Shown here piece after piece: positions 27,737 to 36,395 of a DNA stretch of 45,472 nt. Below the pieces are notes generated by a model. The model had not been told where the DNA came from and ran no database searches. It saw only the letters and a list, made by a program, of their open reading frames with translations. The translations under genes and the position numbers were made by a program. The stretch comes from Treponema sp. GTDB taxonomy: Bacteria > Spirochaetota > Spirochaetia > Treponematales > Breznakiellaceae. Location: NCBI GenBank assembly GCA_031266075.1, contig JAISBS010000032.1:1-45472 (forward strand), in the 5' to 3' direction. How positions within the stretch are numbered: the first letter of the stretch is position 1; each line of letters starts with the position of its first letter.

Positions 27737-28477
27737 TTACGCGCCTCCGGCAGGGGGATTCGGTTTTATCAGTATATCCCCGAACATCCGGTTCTGAAAT
27801 ATCACGATCATCCTGACTTTTACGGCCTCCAGAACGGCGAGAAAGGCACACACAATGTCCATGACCGACCCGTTCCGGATAACAAGATCGGTAAAGTTAC
27901 ATTCGCCCTGGTTTTCCAGCAGTTCCGTCAAAAGGGTGATTTTTTCGTTCACCGATACTTCTTCGTACAGATCAATGATCCGCTCTCCGGGCAGGTGCCG
28001 CATGAGGGCGGAGAATGTTTTGAGGAGATCCCAAATGTCCACCCGTTCCCAAAGCTCTCCCTCCGCAAAGGGCAGGGGCCGCTGGAGCTTTTTCCGCTCC
28101 ATCACCCATTCGGCCTCTTTTTCCTTTTCTTCCATCAACTCCGAAAGCTTTTTGAATTTCTGGTATTCGATAAGCCGCTCCACCAGTTCCTGCCGGGGAT
28201 CGATAAGGTCGTCGTCATTTTCCAGCTCCAGCGGCAGAAGGGTTCGGGACTTGATATACAAAAGAGTCGCCGCCATGGCGTGGAATTCGGTAACGTCTTC
28301 CAGATCCAGGGCTTCGGCGTAGCTGACGTATTCCAGATACTGCTCGGTGATCTCCGCAATGGGAATATCGTAGATATTGACTTCGTTTTTTTTGATTAAA
28401 AAAAGCAACAGATCCAGGGGGCCCTCGAATTCATGTACCTTGAACTGACGGGCGCCGCTTTTTGTCGTGGTATCCAT
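27737..28477 (-). CDS. scpA: Segregation and condensation protein A (kleisin)
   Basis: The 246-residue protein starts with the ScpA hallmark VHEFEGPLDLLLFLIKKNEV, followed by DIPIAEITEQYLEYV and MAATLLYIKSRTLLP. It bridges SMC heads with ScpB. The C-terminal winged-helix part (LTELLENQGECNFTDLVI) is present. A TATACT box at 28488-28493 on the minus strand may be its -10, though I see no good -35. It is first in the seven-gene minus-strand run. Confidence 0.95.
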   Translation of the reverse strand: MDTTTKSGARQFKVHEFEGPLDLLLFLIKKNEVNIYDIPIAEITEQYLEYVSYAEALDLEDVTEFHAMAATLLYIKSRTLLPLELENDDDLIDPRQELVERLIEYQKFKKLSELMEEKEKEAEWVMERKKLQRPLPFAEGELWERVDIWDLLKTFSALMRHLPGERIIDLYEEVSVNEKITLLTELLENQGECNFTDLVIRNGSVMDIVCAFLAVLEAVKVRMIVIFQNRMFGDILIKPNPPAGGA

Positions 28478-28587
28478 ATTTTCCGCCAGTATAACGATTT
28501 TTGCGAAACGGGGGAAGAGGCGCGCGGCTTAGGAGCGGGAAAGCGGTAGCTGAGTTCGCGGGGTGTCCGGGAAGTAAGCTCGAACCG

Positions 28588-28629
28588 TTAAAAATCTCCG
28601 GGCGGCAAAACTTCCCGCCCCTCTTTTTT
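28588..28629. terminator. Likely bidirectional terminator after folK
   Basis: GGGCGG (28600-28605) and CCGCCC (28615-28620) form a GC stem with a 9-nt loop. It is flanked by TTTTT on the minus-strand exit (28590-28594) and TTTTTT on the plus-strand exit (28624-28629). It lies directly after the folK stop, so the minus direction ends the recA-folK unit. Confidence 0.6.
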
Positions 28630-29132
28630 CATTGCTCCCTCCCCGCCAGGGCGCCCAATATTTTCCGAAACAGGCGTCCGGTGCGGGGATCTACCGCGTC
28701 CGGGAGGAGTTCTACCAGGGGCTCCAGGGCAAAGGCGCGCTCGTTAAGGCGGGGGTGGGGTATTTCAAGGTCCCCCGGCCCGGAGACGATCTGGTCCCCA
28801 AAGAGGAGGATGTCAATATCCAGGGTCCGTTCCCCCCAGCGGCATTCCCGGCTCCGGTCCCTGCCGAAGGCGGCTTCGACACGATGCAGGGTCTCCAGAA
28901 GCTGCCGGGGAGACCGGTCCCAATAGCCGCACACCGCGCTGTTGAGGAACCGGGGCTGATCGGTAACATACCGGGGCTCGGTTTCGATTATGGAGGCGGC
29001 CCGCATATTTTTCAGCAGGGCCCCCAGTTTTTCCACCGCTCCGGCGAGGATGGCCGGAGAATCCCCCCGGTTGGAGCCTAAACCCAGGACAACCAGGACG
29101 GGATCGCGGCCATCACAGCCCGGTTCCGCCAC
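28629..29132 (-). CDS. folK: 2-amino-4-hydroxy-6-hydroxymethyldihydropteridine pyrophosphokinase
   Basis: HPPK transfers pyrophosphate from ATP to the pterin in folate synthesis. The 167-residue protein has the family signatures LGLGSNRGD near residue 16, the region PRFLNSAVCGYW, and RTLDIDILLFGD with the two catalytic Asp residues, then IPHPRLNERAFALEPL. The best start is a GTG 5 nt after the recA stop; there is no clear Shine-Dalgarno sequence. No other folate gene is in the window. Confidence 0.94.
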   Translation of the reverse strand: MAEPGCDGRDPVLVVLGLGSNRGDSPAILAGAVEKLGALLKNMRAASIIETEPRYVTDQPRFLNSAVCGYWDRSPRQLLETLHRVEAAFGRDRSRECRWGERTLDIDILLFGDQIVSGPGDLEIPHPRLNERAFALEPLVELLPDAVDPRTGRLFRKILGALAGREQ

Positions 29133-29137
29133 CGGGG

Positions 29138-30469
29138 TTAGAAGAGCCCGTCTTCACCCGGGGAGGGCGGCGTCTTGCGGGGCCGGCCCGGCCCCCGGTG
29201 GGGCTCGCCTGCTTCCGTCCCGGAAACGGGCCGGGGGCCGGGGGCGGGGAACCCTGCTGCCGGGGAAGCCTCCGCTTCCGCCGCCGGACCGCTCCCCTGC
29301 CCCGCCGGGTCGGCGGCGGCTCCGCCGCCGCCGGCAACGGGGAACCCGGTACTCATGTCCGCCATGGTTCCGCCGGGCGGCGGGGCCGCCTTTTTGGGGG
29401 CCGGGGCCGGTCCGGGGAAATTCCGGCCCGGGAAGATGAGCTTCCGCAGTTTTTCTTCCACCTCCTGGGCAAAGGCGGAATTTTGCTCCAGGTATTCCCG
29501 GGCGCTGTCCCGGCCCTGACCGACTTTTTCCTCGCCGTAAGAGTACCAGGCCCCCTTCTTGTCGATAATATTGTATTTTACCGCCGAGTCCAGCAGGCTT
29601 CCGATGGCAGAGACCCCCTTGCCGAACATGATCTCCAGTTCCGCCTTCCGGAACGGCGGGGCCACCTTGTTTTTGACTACTTTGACCCGGACCCGGTTCC
29701 CCACGGCGTCCGAATCTTTTCCCGCTTCGATGGTTTCGGTTTTCCGTACTTCCAGCCGGACGGAGGCGTAGAATTTCAGCGCGTTGCCCCCGGTGGTGGT
29801 TTCAGGGTTGCCGAACATGATCCCAATCTTCATGCGGATCTGGTTGATAAAAATGAGGATGGTTCGGGATTTGCCGATGATGGCGGTGAGTTTCCGCATG
29901 GCCTGGCTCATAAGCCGGGCCTGGAGCCCCATCTGGGCATCCCCCATGTCCCCGTCTATTTCCGCCTGGGGGGTCAGGGCCGCCACCGAGTCCACCACAA
30001 TCACATCCACCGCGCCGGAACGAACCAGGCTTTCGGCGATTTCCAGGGCCTGTTCCCCCGAATCGGGCTGGGAAACCCAGAGGTTTTCAATGTTGACCCC
30101 CAGATTTTTGGCGTAGACCGGATCCAGCGCGTGTTCCGCATCCACAAAGGCGGCGATGCCCCCCAGTTTCTGGGCCTCCGCGATGGCGTGGAGCGCCAGG
30201 GTGGTTTTCCCCGAAGATTCGGGGCCGTAGATTTCGATGATCCGCCCCCGGGGATACCCGCCTATCCCCAAAGCCTCGTCCAGCAGGATGGAGCCGGACG
30301 GGACGGTTTCAATCCCCGCCGCGCTGTCATGGGAACCCAGTTTGATCAGCGAGCCGGCGCCGAACTGCTTTTCGATTTGCAGCCGGGCCGCCTCCAGTGC
30401 CTTTTCCTTTTCTTCCGCCGACGCCAGGGGGTTCCCCCTGGTTTTTTCCGGTTCGTTTGACTTTGCCAT
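29138..30469 (-). CDS. recA: Recombinase RecA with a long Pro/Gly/Ala-rich tail
   Basis: RecA forms filaments on single-stranded DNA for recombination and the SOS response. The core is complete: Walker A GPESSGKT (82-89), the Walker B region [10 protein letters not shown], loop L1 and L2 with [20 protein letters not shown]. It normally ends near residue 350, but this protein runs to 443. The extra 93 residues are low-complexity Pro/Gly/Ala, and end with RGPGRPRK (425-432), an AT-hook-like motif. GGGGAGGG precedes the ATG. Confidence 0.97.
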   Translation of the reverse strand: MAKSNEPEKTRGNPLASAEEKEKALEAARLQIEKQFGAGSLIKLGSHDSAAGIETVPSGSILLDEALGIGGYPRGRIIEIYGPESSGKTTLALHAIAEAQKLGGIAAFVDAEHALDPVYAKNLGVNIENLWVSQPDSGEQALEIAESLVRSGAVDVIVVDSVAALTPQAEIDGDMGDAQMGLQARLMSQAMRKLTAIIGKSRTILIFINQIRMKIGIMFGNPETTTGGNALKFYASVRLEVRKTETIEAGKDSDAVGNRVRVKVVKNKVAPPFRKAELEIMFGKGVSAIGSLLDSAVKYNIIDKKGAWYSYGEEKVGQGRDSAREYLEQNSAFAQEVEEKLRKLIFPGRNFPGPAPAPKKAAPPPGGTMADMSTGFPVAGGGGAAADPAGQGSGPAAEAEASPAAGFPAPGPRPVSGTEAGEPHRGPGRPRKTPPSPGEDGLF

Positions 30470-30507
30470 AATTACCCTCCCCTATGTAATGGCCTCAAGT
30501 GGCTGTT

Positions 30508-30536
30508 TTGCTTGAGTTTTCCCGAAAAATTAGCAT
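30508..30536 (+). promoter_or_regulatory. Putative promoter of the PRPP-synthetase-like gene
   Basis: TTGCTT (30508-30513) and TAGCAT (30531-30536) are 17 bp apart in the AT-rich divergent space between recA and the next gene. The leader would be about 60 nt. A second candidate -10, GATACT with an upstream TG (30573-30580), lies nearer the start. No LexA-type palindrome was seen for recA. Confidence 0.35.
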
Positions 30537-30601
30537 GTTTTTTGAAAAAAAGCTATTCCTCTTTTGCCCGCTGTGATACTATGGGGCTAAAGGTAACCTC
30601 G

Positions 30602-31705
30602 ATGGATGATTTTTTGATAACCGCCACCCGTTCCATGCGGGATTATGCCGTCCGGGTCGTTTCCCACCTGCTCAAACTGCCCAGCTTTGCCGAATTGGGT
30701 GAACGCATTAACGGCGCGGATCTGCTTTCCACCGACCGTTTTGCCGACGGCGAAATGGAAGTAGTCGTAAACGCTTCCATCCGGGGAAAGACGGTGTTCC
30801 TTTTTACCAGCTGCGCCCGCAACGAGGCGGGTATCGGCGTGGAAGAGGCCAAAATCGAACTGTACCATGCGGTAGACGCCCTCAAACGCTCCCAGGCGGA
30901 GCGGATCATTGTGCTTGAACCCTTTATTTCCTGTTCCCGCTCCGACCGGACCACGCGGCGCAGCTCCGTGGGCCTCTGGGTTCACATCAAGACCCTTTCG
31001 AGCCTGGGGGTCAACCATATTGTAACCTATCAACTCCATTCGGATAAATCAAAATCCATGCTGGATCCCACTATCTGTATGATAGATGATATTCCCGCCC
31101 TGACCCTCCTCAAGCGATACCTCTGCGACGCCTATATTCAGAATCTGGAAACCCTGGAAAAGGTGGTCCGCCCGAATTGGGCCTTCTGTTCCGTGGACGC
31201 GGGGGGTGAAAAAATCGCCCGGGGCTTTGCCAACGCCTTCGGCGCGCCCCTGGTGGTGGCTCATAAGCAGCGGGATTACTCCCGGATAAATACGATTGAA
31301 TCGATCAACATCCTCTCCGCCGAGCCGGTGGAGGGGAAGGTGCTATGGATTGTGGACGATATGGTGGACACCGCCGGATCGGTGGAGAGCCTGATCCGGG
31401 CCCTTGAGCCCCTGAAACCCTCGGAGGTGAATATTATCGCGGTCCACGCCCTCTTTTCAAACCCCGCAGTAACACGGCTCGGCAGGTTGGTGGCCGAGGG
31501 GCTGCTGAACCGCATTATGGTAACCGATACGGTATACAGTTCCTGCGCCATGCCGGAAAAGGTTCCCAACCTCGAGGTGGTCCCCTCGGCGGAACTGTCC
31601 GCCCGGATCGTCCGAACCATGGTAAGCAACGCCTCCATGAGCAAGATGATGCGGCCCTTTGACGCAAGCATCTATCTTAAATCGCCGAACCTCTTCAACC
31701 AGTAG
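30602..31705 (+). CDS. Divergent ribose-phosphate pyrophosphokinase-like protein
   Basis: The 367-residue protein follows the PRPP synthetase plan, which makes PRPP from ribose 5-phosphate and ATP. It has FADGE near residue 47 (FSDGE in typical enzymes), a region SCSRSDRTTRR where others have YARQDR, LHSDKSKS with the conserved His146, and the PRPP-binding loop WIVDDMVDTAGSV (249-261). The catalytic flexible loop normally has a KRR motif; here it reads HKQRDYSRIN. It is longer than standard enzymes (about 310-320). ATG 30602 has AAAGG upstream; ATG 30581 is possible. Activity is likely but unproven. Confidence 0.78.
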   Translation: MDDFLITATRSMRDYAVRVVSHLLKLPSFAELGERINGADLLSTDRFADGEMEVVVNASIRGKTVFLFTSCARNEAGIGVEEAKIELYHAVDALKRSQAERIIVLEPFISCSRSDRTTRRSSVGLWVHIKTLSSLGVNHIVTYQLHSDKSKSMLDPTICMIDDIPALTLLKRYLCDAYIQNLETLEKVVRPNWAFCSVDAGGEKIARGFANAFGAPLVVAHKQRDYSRINTIESINILSAEPVEGKVLWIVDDMVDTAGSVESLIRALEPLKPSEVNIIAVHALFSNPAVTRLGRLVAEGLLNRIMVTDTVYSSCAMPEKVPNLEVVPSAELSARIVRTMVSNASMSKMMRPFDASIYLKSPNLFNQ

Positions 31706-31706
31706 C

Positions 31707-31734
31707 GGTCCGGCGGATTCCGGCCCGCTTTTTT
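31707..31734 (+). terminator. Rho-independent terminator after the PRPP-synthetase-like gene
   Basis: GGTCCGG (31707-31713) pairs with CCGGCCC (31720-31726) with one mismatch around a 6-nt loop, followed by GC and TTTTTT (31729-31734). It begins 1 nt after the stop codon and faces a convergent gene. Confidence 0.55.
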
Positions 31735-31744
31735 GCCATAAACC

Positions 31745-32872
31745 CTAGTTTGTATTCAGCACCGCGCTCTGGTGGATCGCCAGCCCTTCTATCCGCACGC
31801 CGGGCCCCTTTTCCGTGGAGACGGGTACAATCCGGCCCAGCACTTCCAGGGGCCGTTCGGGATTCAGGGAAATCGCCTGATCAAATACCACGGGGACAAT
31901 TCCTTCCAGCGTCCGCCGGGTATCGTAGCCCACCAGAAAGTCAAAGGCCGTGAGATTTTGCAGAAAATCCACATTGGTGGCCATGCCCCGCCAGATTACA
32001 TGGCAATCCCGGTAGAGGAAGGGATCCCGGATCACTTCACTAAAGCTGAAATTGTCTTTCCGTACAAAGGTGTCAAATCCGGGGACATCCATATAGGAAA
32101 GGAGGATCCGGGATTTGTTTTTGATCCCCGGAGCCGCGTTGGATTCGAGGATCCGGTTCAGGCTGATTTTTGCCGTCTCGTCCCGGTATTCGGTGAAGAG
32201 GCCCAGGGCCCGGTCATAGGTTTCAAGCACCTGGGCCCGGGTCAGGATATAGCGGTAGGAGCCCCCGGTCTCCACGGGCTGGGCCCGGTCTTCCCCGGCC
32301 AGGGTGATTTCCGTAATGCCCCGGCGGGTTTCTCCCCGGCCAAAGGGGTTGGGGACGATGCGGAGCCCCGCCAGAACCCCCCAGACGAGGCCCAGGGAGG
32401 CCAGGACGGCGGCGGCGGAAAGGGCGGCCCGGCCCCGGGAAAAACCCGCCGGGGGAACCGGAGGGAACAGTTTGGGCAGCTCCCCTGAATCAAGCCATGC
32501 GGAAAAATTCCCCGTCCCCGCGTATTTGCGGATAATCCCCAGGGCTTTTTTGGCGATCCGGTTTTTTTCGTCCTGTTCCTGGACTTCCAGGTAAAAATCC
32601 ACCGCCCGGTCGATTTCCTGCCGGCGGAGGTAGAGGACCGCAAATCCCAGCAGTACGCCGGGGTGCCGCATTTTCAGTTCCCGGGCGGCCTTGAACCAGG
32701 AAAGGGCCCCGCCAAAGTCGTCCGTGTGGAGACAGGAAACCGCCATAAGATAACAGTAGCGGAAGGAGCCGTTGTACCGGTTCAGCTCCGGCTCCAGAAG
32801 TTTGACGGCCCCGCTGTAATTTCCGGATCTGGCGAGCCGGGTTGCTTTGCTTAGGACAGGGTCCAGTTTCAT
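31745..32872 (-). CDS. TPR protein with a central membrane helix
   Basis: The protein has 375 residues. The N-terminal 125 are TPR-like helices (ATRLARSGNYSGAVKLLEPE, ALSWFKAARELKMRHPGVLL). One transmembrane helix lies at about 145-168 after a Pro-rich, basic segment. The C-terminal 200 residues are outside, with beta-rich sequence (FLYRDCHVIWRGMATNVDF, LEVLGRIVPVSTEKGPGVRI) that looks OB-fold-like. It thus links cytoplasmic TPRs to a periplasmic domain; function unknown. TTG 32881 abuts the upstream stop and is an alternative start. It is the last gene of the rpe unit. Confidence 0.7.
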   Translation of the reverse strand: MKLDPVLSKATRLARSGNYSGAVKLLEPELNRYNGSFRYCYLMAVSCLHTDDFGGALSWFKAARELKMRHPGVLLGFAVLYLRRQEIDRAVDFYLEVQEQDEKNRIAKKALGIIRKYAGTGNFSAWLDSGELPKLFPPVPPAGFSRGRAALSAAAVLASLGLVWGVLAGLRIVPNPFGRGETRRGITEITLAGEDRAQPVETGGSYRYILTRAQVLETYDRALGLFTEYRDETAKISLNRILESNAAPGIKNKSRILLSYMDVPGFDTFVRKDNFSFSEVIRDPFLYRDCHVIWRGMATNVDFLQNLTAFDFLVGYDTRRTLEGIVPVVFDQAISLNPERPLEVLGRIVPVSTEKGPGVRIEGLAIHQSAVLNTN

Positions 32873-32881
32873 CGGCGCCAA

Positions 32882-33928
32882 TCAGGGTAAACCGTAGCGG
32901 GCCTTTAACCGGGCGATTGATGCTTCCATGGCCGCCAGATCGTCCGCGGTGATGCTGATCTCTCCCGCCATGTACCGGTCCAGGCGATTGAGTAGATCCT
33001 GCAGCAGCGCAAGGTCCGCCGCCCGCCCATCCGCCGCCGGGGATGAAGCGTTTGCGGGCAGGGGAACCGTTTCCCGAGCGGGCCGGACGGGGGGTTTTTC
33101 CGGGCCGTCAAAGCCCCGGGGATCTTCGGCGGCCAGCAGAATGGTATAGGATGCGCTCTCCCCCCGGGACAGTGGCCGGGGTTCGTAATAATAACAGACC
33201 GCCGAGTCGTCGATGGAATAGGGCAGGTAATTAAAATTCCTCCCCGCGGTAAAACTTGTTTTCCAGGGAACCTCGTTGAGCCGTTTCCAGTTGGCAAAAT
33301 GCAGCTGGTCGGGCCGCCGTTCCACCCCGCCGCTGATGCTGCCCATCAGGGAAAGGCGGTCGTTCCGGGAAATCCACTGCCGGTCGTCATCCTGCGCGGT
33401 GATCAGGGTTTCCGATTCGATGGATCGTTTATCCGTAAGGAAGGGCGGCGCGCCCCGGCCACGTTCACCCAGGCTGGCGTCAAGGAGAAAGCGGAAGCCC
33501 AGATTGATTTCCTGAACACCGGTATTTTCCACGGAAACCGTTATCCGTATGCCGTTAGCCTGGGAGGAACCGGCGGTCTTGATAAAGGAAAATTCTTCGC
33601 GGATCCGGAGAAAGGGGGATATAAACAAAAAGGCCGGATTCGTCTCCTCCGCTTCCCGCCGGAGCCGGAAGGCCGATGATTCCCCCAGACGGTAGCTTTT
33701 GTCATTCAGCAGGATGCTGAAAAAACTGGTCCGGGGGTCCTGATCGGTAAACAGGGGTTCAAAGTTTTCCCGGGAAAGATCTTCCAGGTAGTACAGGGAA
33801 AAACGGCCCGTATCCTCGTGGAGAACAAGCCGGATGAGGCCGTCGGTAAACTCTCCGGCCCGCAGGCCGCCGGGCGGAAGCGTCAGAACCAGAACGCAGA
33901 AAAGGGCCCTATGCCAGAACCGCCTCAT
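32882..33928 (-). CDS. Exported protein of unknown function
   Basis: I do not recognise the family. The 348-residue protein has a signal peptide (MRRFWHRALFCVLVLTLPPG, cleavage near LRAG). Residues 25-260 alternate strands with charged turns (LVLHEDTGRFSLYYLEDLS, ITVSVENTGVQEINLGFRFL), like a beta-sandwich. The C-terminal 60 residues are helical (LALLQDLLNRLDRYMAGEIS). The first codon overlaps the previous stop (ATGA), so it is translated with the TPR protein before it. A periplasmic role is likely. Confidence 0.65.
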   Translation of the reverse strand: MRRFWHRALFCVLVLTLPPGGLRAGEFTDGLIRLVLHEDTGRFSLYYLEDLSRENFEPLFTDQDPRTSFFSILLNDKSYRLGESSAFRLRREAEETNPAFLFISPFLRIREEFSFIKTAGSSQANGIRITVSVENTGVQEINLGFRFLLDASLGERGRGAPPFLTDKRSIESETLITAQDDDRQWISRNDRLSLMGSISGGVERRPDQLHFANWKRLNEVPWKTSFTAGRNFNYLPYSIDDSAVCYYYEPRPLSRGESASYTILLAAEDPRGFDGPEKPPVRPARETVPLPANASSPAADGRAADLALLQDLLNRLDRYMAGEISITADDLAAMEASIARLKARYGLP

Positions 33929-34956
33929 GGGGAAGTCCCCCCGTTCCCGCCGGATTCCAGCGCCTTCATGCTCCGTTCAATTTCCGTCCGCAGTTCCATG
34001 GCCCGGGACCGTAAATCCGGGGACGGGGCGCCTGGGTTGTTCAGGCCGGAACCGTTGGGAGCGCTGGCGGAAGCGCCGGGAACGCCGTTGGGAGCGCCGA
34101 CAGGAACACCGGCGGAAGCACCGGAAACGCCCACAGGAGCGCCGTTGGAAACGCCGGCGGCCAGATCCGCTTCCAAACGCCGGATTCGTTCTTCCGCTTC
34201 CGACAGCTTCCGGCGGTAGTTGGCGTTGTCGGCTTCCAGATCCGCCATCCGGGTATCCTTGAGCATTTCGGCTATCCGTTTCTGATAGGCGATCAGGGCC
34301 TGATCATAAGAACGCTCCCGCCGCTGGTATTCTTCCATTGTCCGCAGCGATTCTTCGTGGCTCCATTTCAGCAGGGCCAGCAGCTCTATTTCTATCTTTT
34401 TCTGGTTGATAAGATCGATCCGGTACGCGGCGGCTTCGAATTTGGCGCTCCGGGGATATTGATCAGTGATGAGGAAGAAAATATCCCGGGCCTGGTCAAG
34501 CTGCCCCAGGGCGAACAAACATTCCCCGATCCAGTACAACGAGGCGGATTTCCGGGAGTCCGCCCCCTCCCCTACCCGGCCTGCATAGTCCGTCAGGATA
34601 ACCACCGCCTCGTCATAGCGGCCCAGGTAATAATAGGCCCGGCCCATGTGGTAGGGCAATTCCGCCCGCCGGGGGCTTGCCGGGGCAACGCGGACCAGTT
34701 CTTCCATGTCCGCCACCGCCGCCGTGTGGTCTCCGGCGGAAATTTCCGCCAGGGCAACCCAGTAGAGGGCCTCGCCCCGCTGTTCCGGGTCCGACGCTTC
34801 CGTCTGGGCCCGGCGGAGTTCCGTGATTGCCTCCCGCCACTTGCCCTCGCCGTAGAGCCGGACGCCGTTCTGCAACCGGGCCGGGGCCGCCGGGTACGCC
34901 GCGGCGGTGAAAAAGAACAGGGAACAAAGTAACAAACCGAGACCTTTTTTTATCAT
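33925..34956 (-). CDS. Exported TPR/coiled-coil protein, CpoB/YbgF-like architecture
   Basis: The 343-residue protein has a signal peptide (MIKKGLGLLLCSLFFFTAAA). TPR units at about residues 30-190 (LYWVALAEISAGDHTAAVAD, YHMGRAYYYLGRYDEA, LYWIGECLFALGQLDQA) resemble CpoB/YbgF, which works with the Tol system. A coiled coil follows at about 215-265. A low-complexity stretch of Gly/Ala/Pro/Val then repeats (GAPVGVSGASAGVPVGAP), and a short helix ends the protein. ATG 34956 has GAGGAG 8 nt upstream and is preferred to GTG 34965. No tol genes are here. Confidence 0.72.
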   Translation of the reverse strand: MIKKGLGLLLCSLFFFTAAAYPAAPARLQNGVRLYGEGKWREAITELRRAQTEASDPEQRGEALYWVALAEISAGDHTAAVADMEELVRVAPASPRRAELPYHMGRAYYYLGRYDEAVVILTDYAGRVGEGADSRKSASLYWIGECLFALGQLDQARDIFFLITDQYPRSAKFEAAAYRIDLINQKKIEIELLALLKWSHEESLRTMEEYQRRERSYDQALIAYQKRIAEMLKDTRMADLEADNANYRRKLSEAEERIRRLEADLAAGVSNGAPVGVSGASAGVPVGAPNGVPGASASAPNGSGLNNPGAPSPDLRSRAMELRTEIERSMKALESGGNGGTSP

Positions 34957-35001
34957 CCGCCGCACTCCTCAGTTCAATTTCGGTAGAAAAGCCCGCCGCA
35001 A

Positions 35002-35649
35002 TTAGCCCCGGAGCCGTCTGACCAGGGCCTTTTTATCAGCATCGGAAAAAAAAGCCGAACCGGCGACCAGAACATCGGCTCCCGCGTTCCGGGCCGGCCC
35101 GGCGGTCTCTCCGTTTATGCCCCCGTCAACGGAAATCAGAAAAGAAAAGCCCCGCTCCTCCCGGATTTCCGCCAGTTTTTTCACCTTTTCAAGACATTCG
35201 GGAATCAGCCTTTGACCGCCGAAGCCGGGATTAACCGTCATAACCAGCGCCAGGTCGATAAAGGGCAGCAGTTCCTCCAGGCAGGATACGGGAGTGGAGG
35301 GGACAATGCTGATCCCCGCCTTTATCCCCCGCTCCCGGATGGAGGCCAGAATCCGGTGGCTGTGGACCGCCGCCTCCAGATGGATGGTAAGGTAATCCGC
35401 CCCCGCACCGGCAAAGGCTTCGATGAGATTTTCCGGCCCCTCCACCATAAGGTGGACGTCAAAAGGCAGGGAACTGCGGGGCCGGAGATCCGCCGCCAGT
35501 TTGGGGCCGAAGGTCAGATTCGGCACAAAACGGCCGTCCATCACGTCCAGGTGGATCCAGTCCGCCCCGGCGGCTTCAATTTCCGCCGCGGCCCCGGCAA
35601 AATCGGCAAAATCGGCGGATAAAATCGAAGGCGCGATTATGGTACTCAC
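35002..35649 (-). CDS. rpe: Ribulose-phosphate 3-epimerase
   Basis: Rpe interconverts ribulose 5-phosphate and xylulose 5-phosphate in the pentose phosphate pathway. The 215-residue TIM barrel has all landmarks: IAPSILSADFA at the start, HLDVMDGRFVPNLTFGP with the metal-binding His and catalytic Asp, DVHLMVEGPE, VMTVNPGFGGQ, and SVDGGIN with the second catalytic Asp, then ADVLVAGSAFF. The start is GTG. The putative -10 box ends only 6 nt before it, and there is no Shine-Dalgarno sequence, so the mRNA may be leaderless. Confidence 0.97.
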   Translation of the reverse strand: MSTIIAPSILSADFADFAGAAAEIEAAGADWIHLDVMDGRFVPNLTFGPKLAADLRPRSSLPFDVHLMVEGPENLIEAFAGAGADYLTIHLEAAVHSHRILASIRERGIKAGISIVPSTPVSCLEELLPFIDLALVMTVNPGFGGQRLIPECLEKVKKLAEIREERGFSFLISVDGGINGETAGPARNAGADVLVAGSAFFSDADKKALVRRLRG

Positions 35650-35655
35650 TATCTG

Positions 35656-35684
35656 ATCATACTTGCAGAAGGGGCAAGGGGCAA
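35656..35684 (-). promoter_or_regulatory. Putative promoter of rpe
   Basis: On the minus strand TTGCCC (35684-35679) and TATGAT (35661-35656) are 17 bp apart. The -10 ends 6 nt before the GTG start. The -35 falls in a short GGGGCAA tandem repeat (about 35671-35689). Confidence 0.5.
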
Positions 35685-35777
35685 GGGGGCCGGAGTGAAG
35701 AACAGCGGGTCTCTTTTCGGCGGGGTACTCTCTTGAATTGCGGCAAAAGAGAAAGGGAACATGGACAGAGAAGAAAA

Positions 35778-36164
35778 TTACCAGACCAAGGGCACACCAT
35801 ACCGCATGATATGTTCATCGGCGGTAATGAGCGTCATTTTTTCGGCAACGGCTGCCGCGGCAATGAGACGGTCAAAAGGGTCGCGGTGATGAAAGGGCAG
35901 CCCTTCAAGGACGGTAAGGTGGGCGGTCTCAATAGGGAGGATGATCATGTTGTTATCCTGGGCCATGCGCGTAAACCCGGCGGTATTACCGGGAAAGCGC
36001 AATTTTCCTATGCCGATTTTGATCGCCAACTCCCAGGCGGAAGCGACGCTCACATAGACGGCGTTGGAATTGTCTCCAATAATACGCCGGGCGGTATCGG
36101 AGAGTTTATCATCACCCATGAGAAACCAAATGGCGGCATGAGTATCCAGCAGGTAGCGGCCCAT
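35778..36164 (-). CDS. PIN-domain toxin, VapC-like ribonuclease
   Basis: The 128-residue protein is a complete PIN domain. The acidic active-site residues are D7 (YLLDTHAAIW), E45 (SAWELAIKIGIGK), D95 and D98 (HHRDPFDRLI) and D116 (LITADEHI). Toxins of this type cut RNA, often tRNA, when their antitoxin is lost. The start codon directly follows the stop of the small gene upstream (TGAATG), the standard antitoxin-toxin order. Nothing indicates inactivation. The RNA target cannot be read from the sequence. Confidence 0.9.
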   Translation of the reverse strand: MGRYLLDTHAAIWFLMGDDKLSDTARRIIGDNSNAVYVSVASAWELAIKIGIGKLRFPGNTAGFTRMAQDNNMIILPIETAHLTVLEGLPFHHRDPFDRLIAAAAVAEKMTLITADEHIMRYGVPLVW

Positions 36165-36389
36165 TCACATATAATTCTTGAAGTCATCAAGCGGCACGTC
36201 AAAGTCCTCGGCCATCCAGTATTCCCCCTTGTCCCTGGCGTAACCGAATGTCCGCGCGTTCTTCCGCTCCCGCTCTGCCGTTTCCCGGGGCGTAAAGGTA
36301 AGAACAACCGATCCCGCCGGAACTTCCCGGGGTACGTCGATAACCAGCCGGTGGCTGGGGGGTACGTCTACGATTTGTTCAATGATCAT
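36165..36389 (-). CDS. Antitoxin partner of the PIN toxin (DUF2281-like)
   Basis: The 74-residue protein has an N-terminal beta-rich part (VIDVPREVPAGSVVLTF), which would form a DNA-binding or dimer domain, and a C-terminal end WMAEDFDVPLDDFKNYM. Such an ending is typical of DUF2281-like antitoxins, where it wraps the toxin. It is directly upstream of the PIN gene with no gap. The -10 box TACAAT ends 6 nt before the ATG, with no Shine-Dalgarno sequence. Autoregulation is usual for such pairs but I see no clear operator palindrome. Confidence 0.8.
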   Translation of the reverse strand: MIIEQIVDVPPSHRLVIDVPREVPAGSVVLTFTPRETAERERKNARTFGYARDKGEYWMAEDFDVPLDDFKNYM

Positions 36390-36395
36390 ATCTGT

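Noticed and set aside
35671-35689. GGGGCAA tandem repeat
   Set aside because: Only about two and a half short units; noted as part of the rpe promoter but too small to stand alone.
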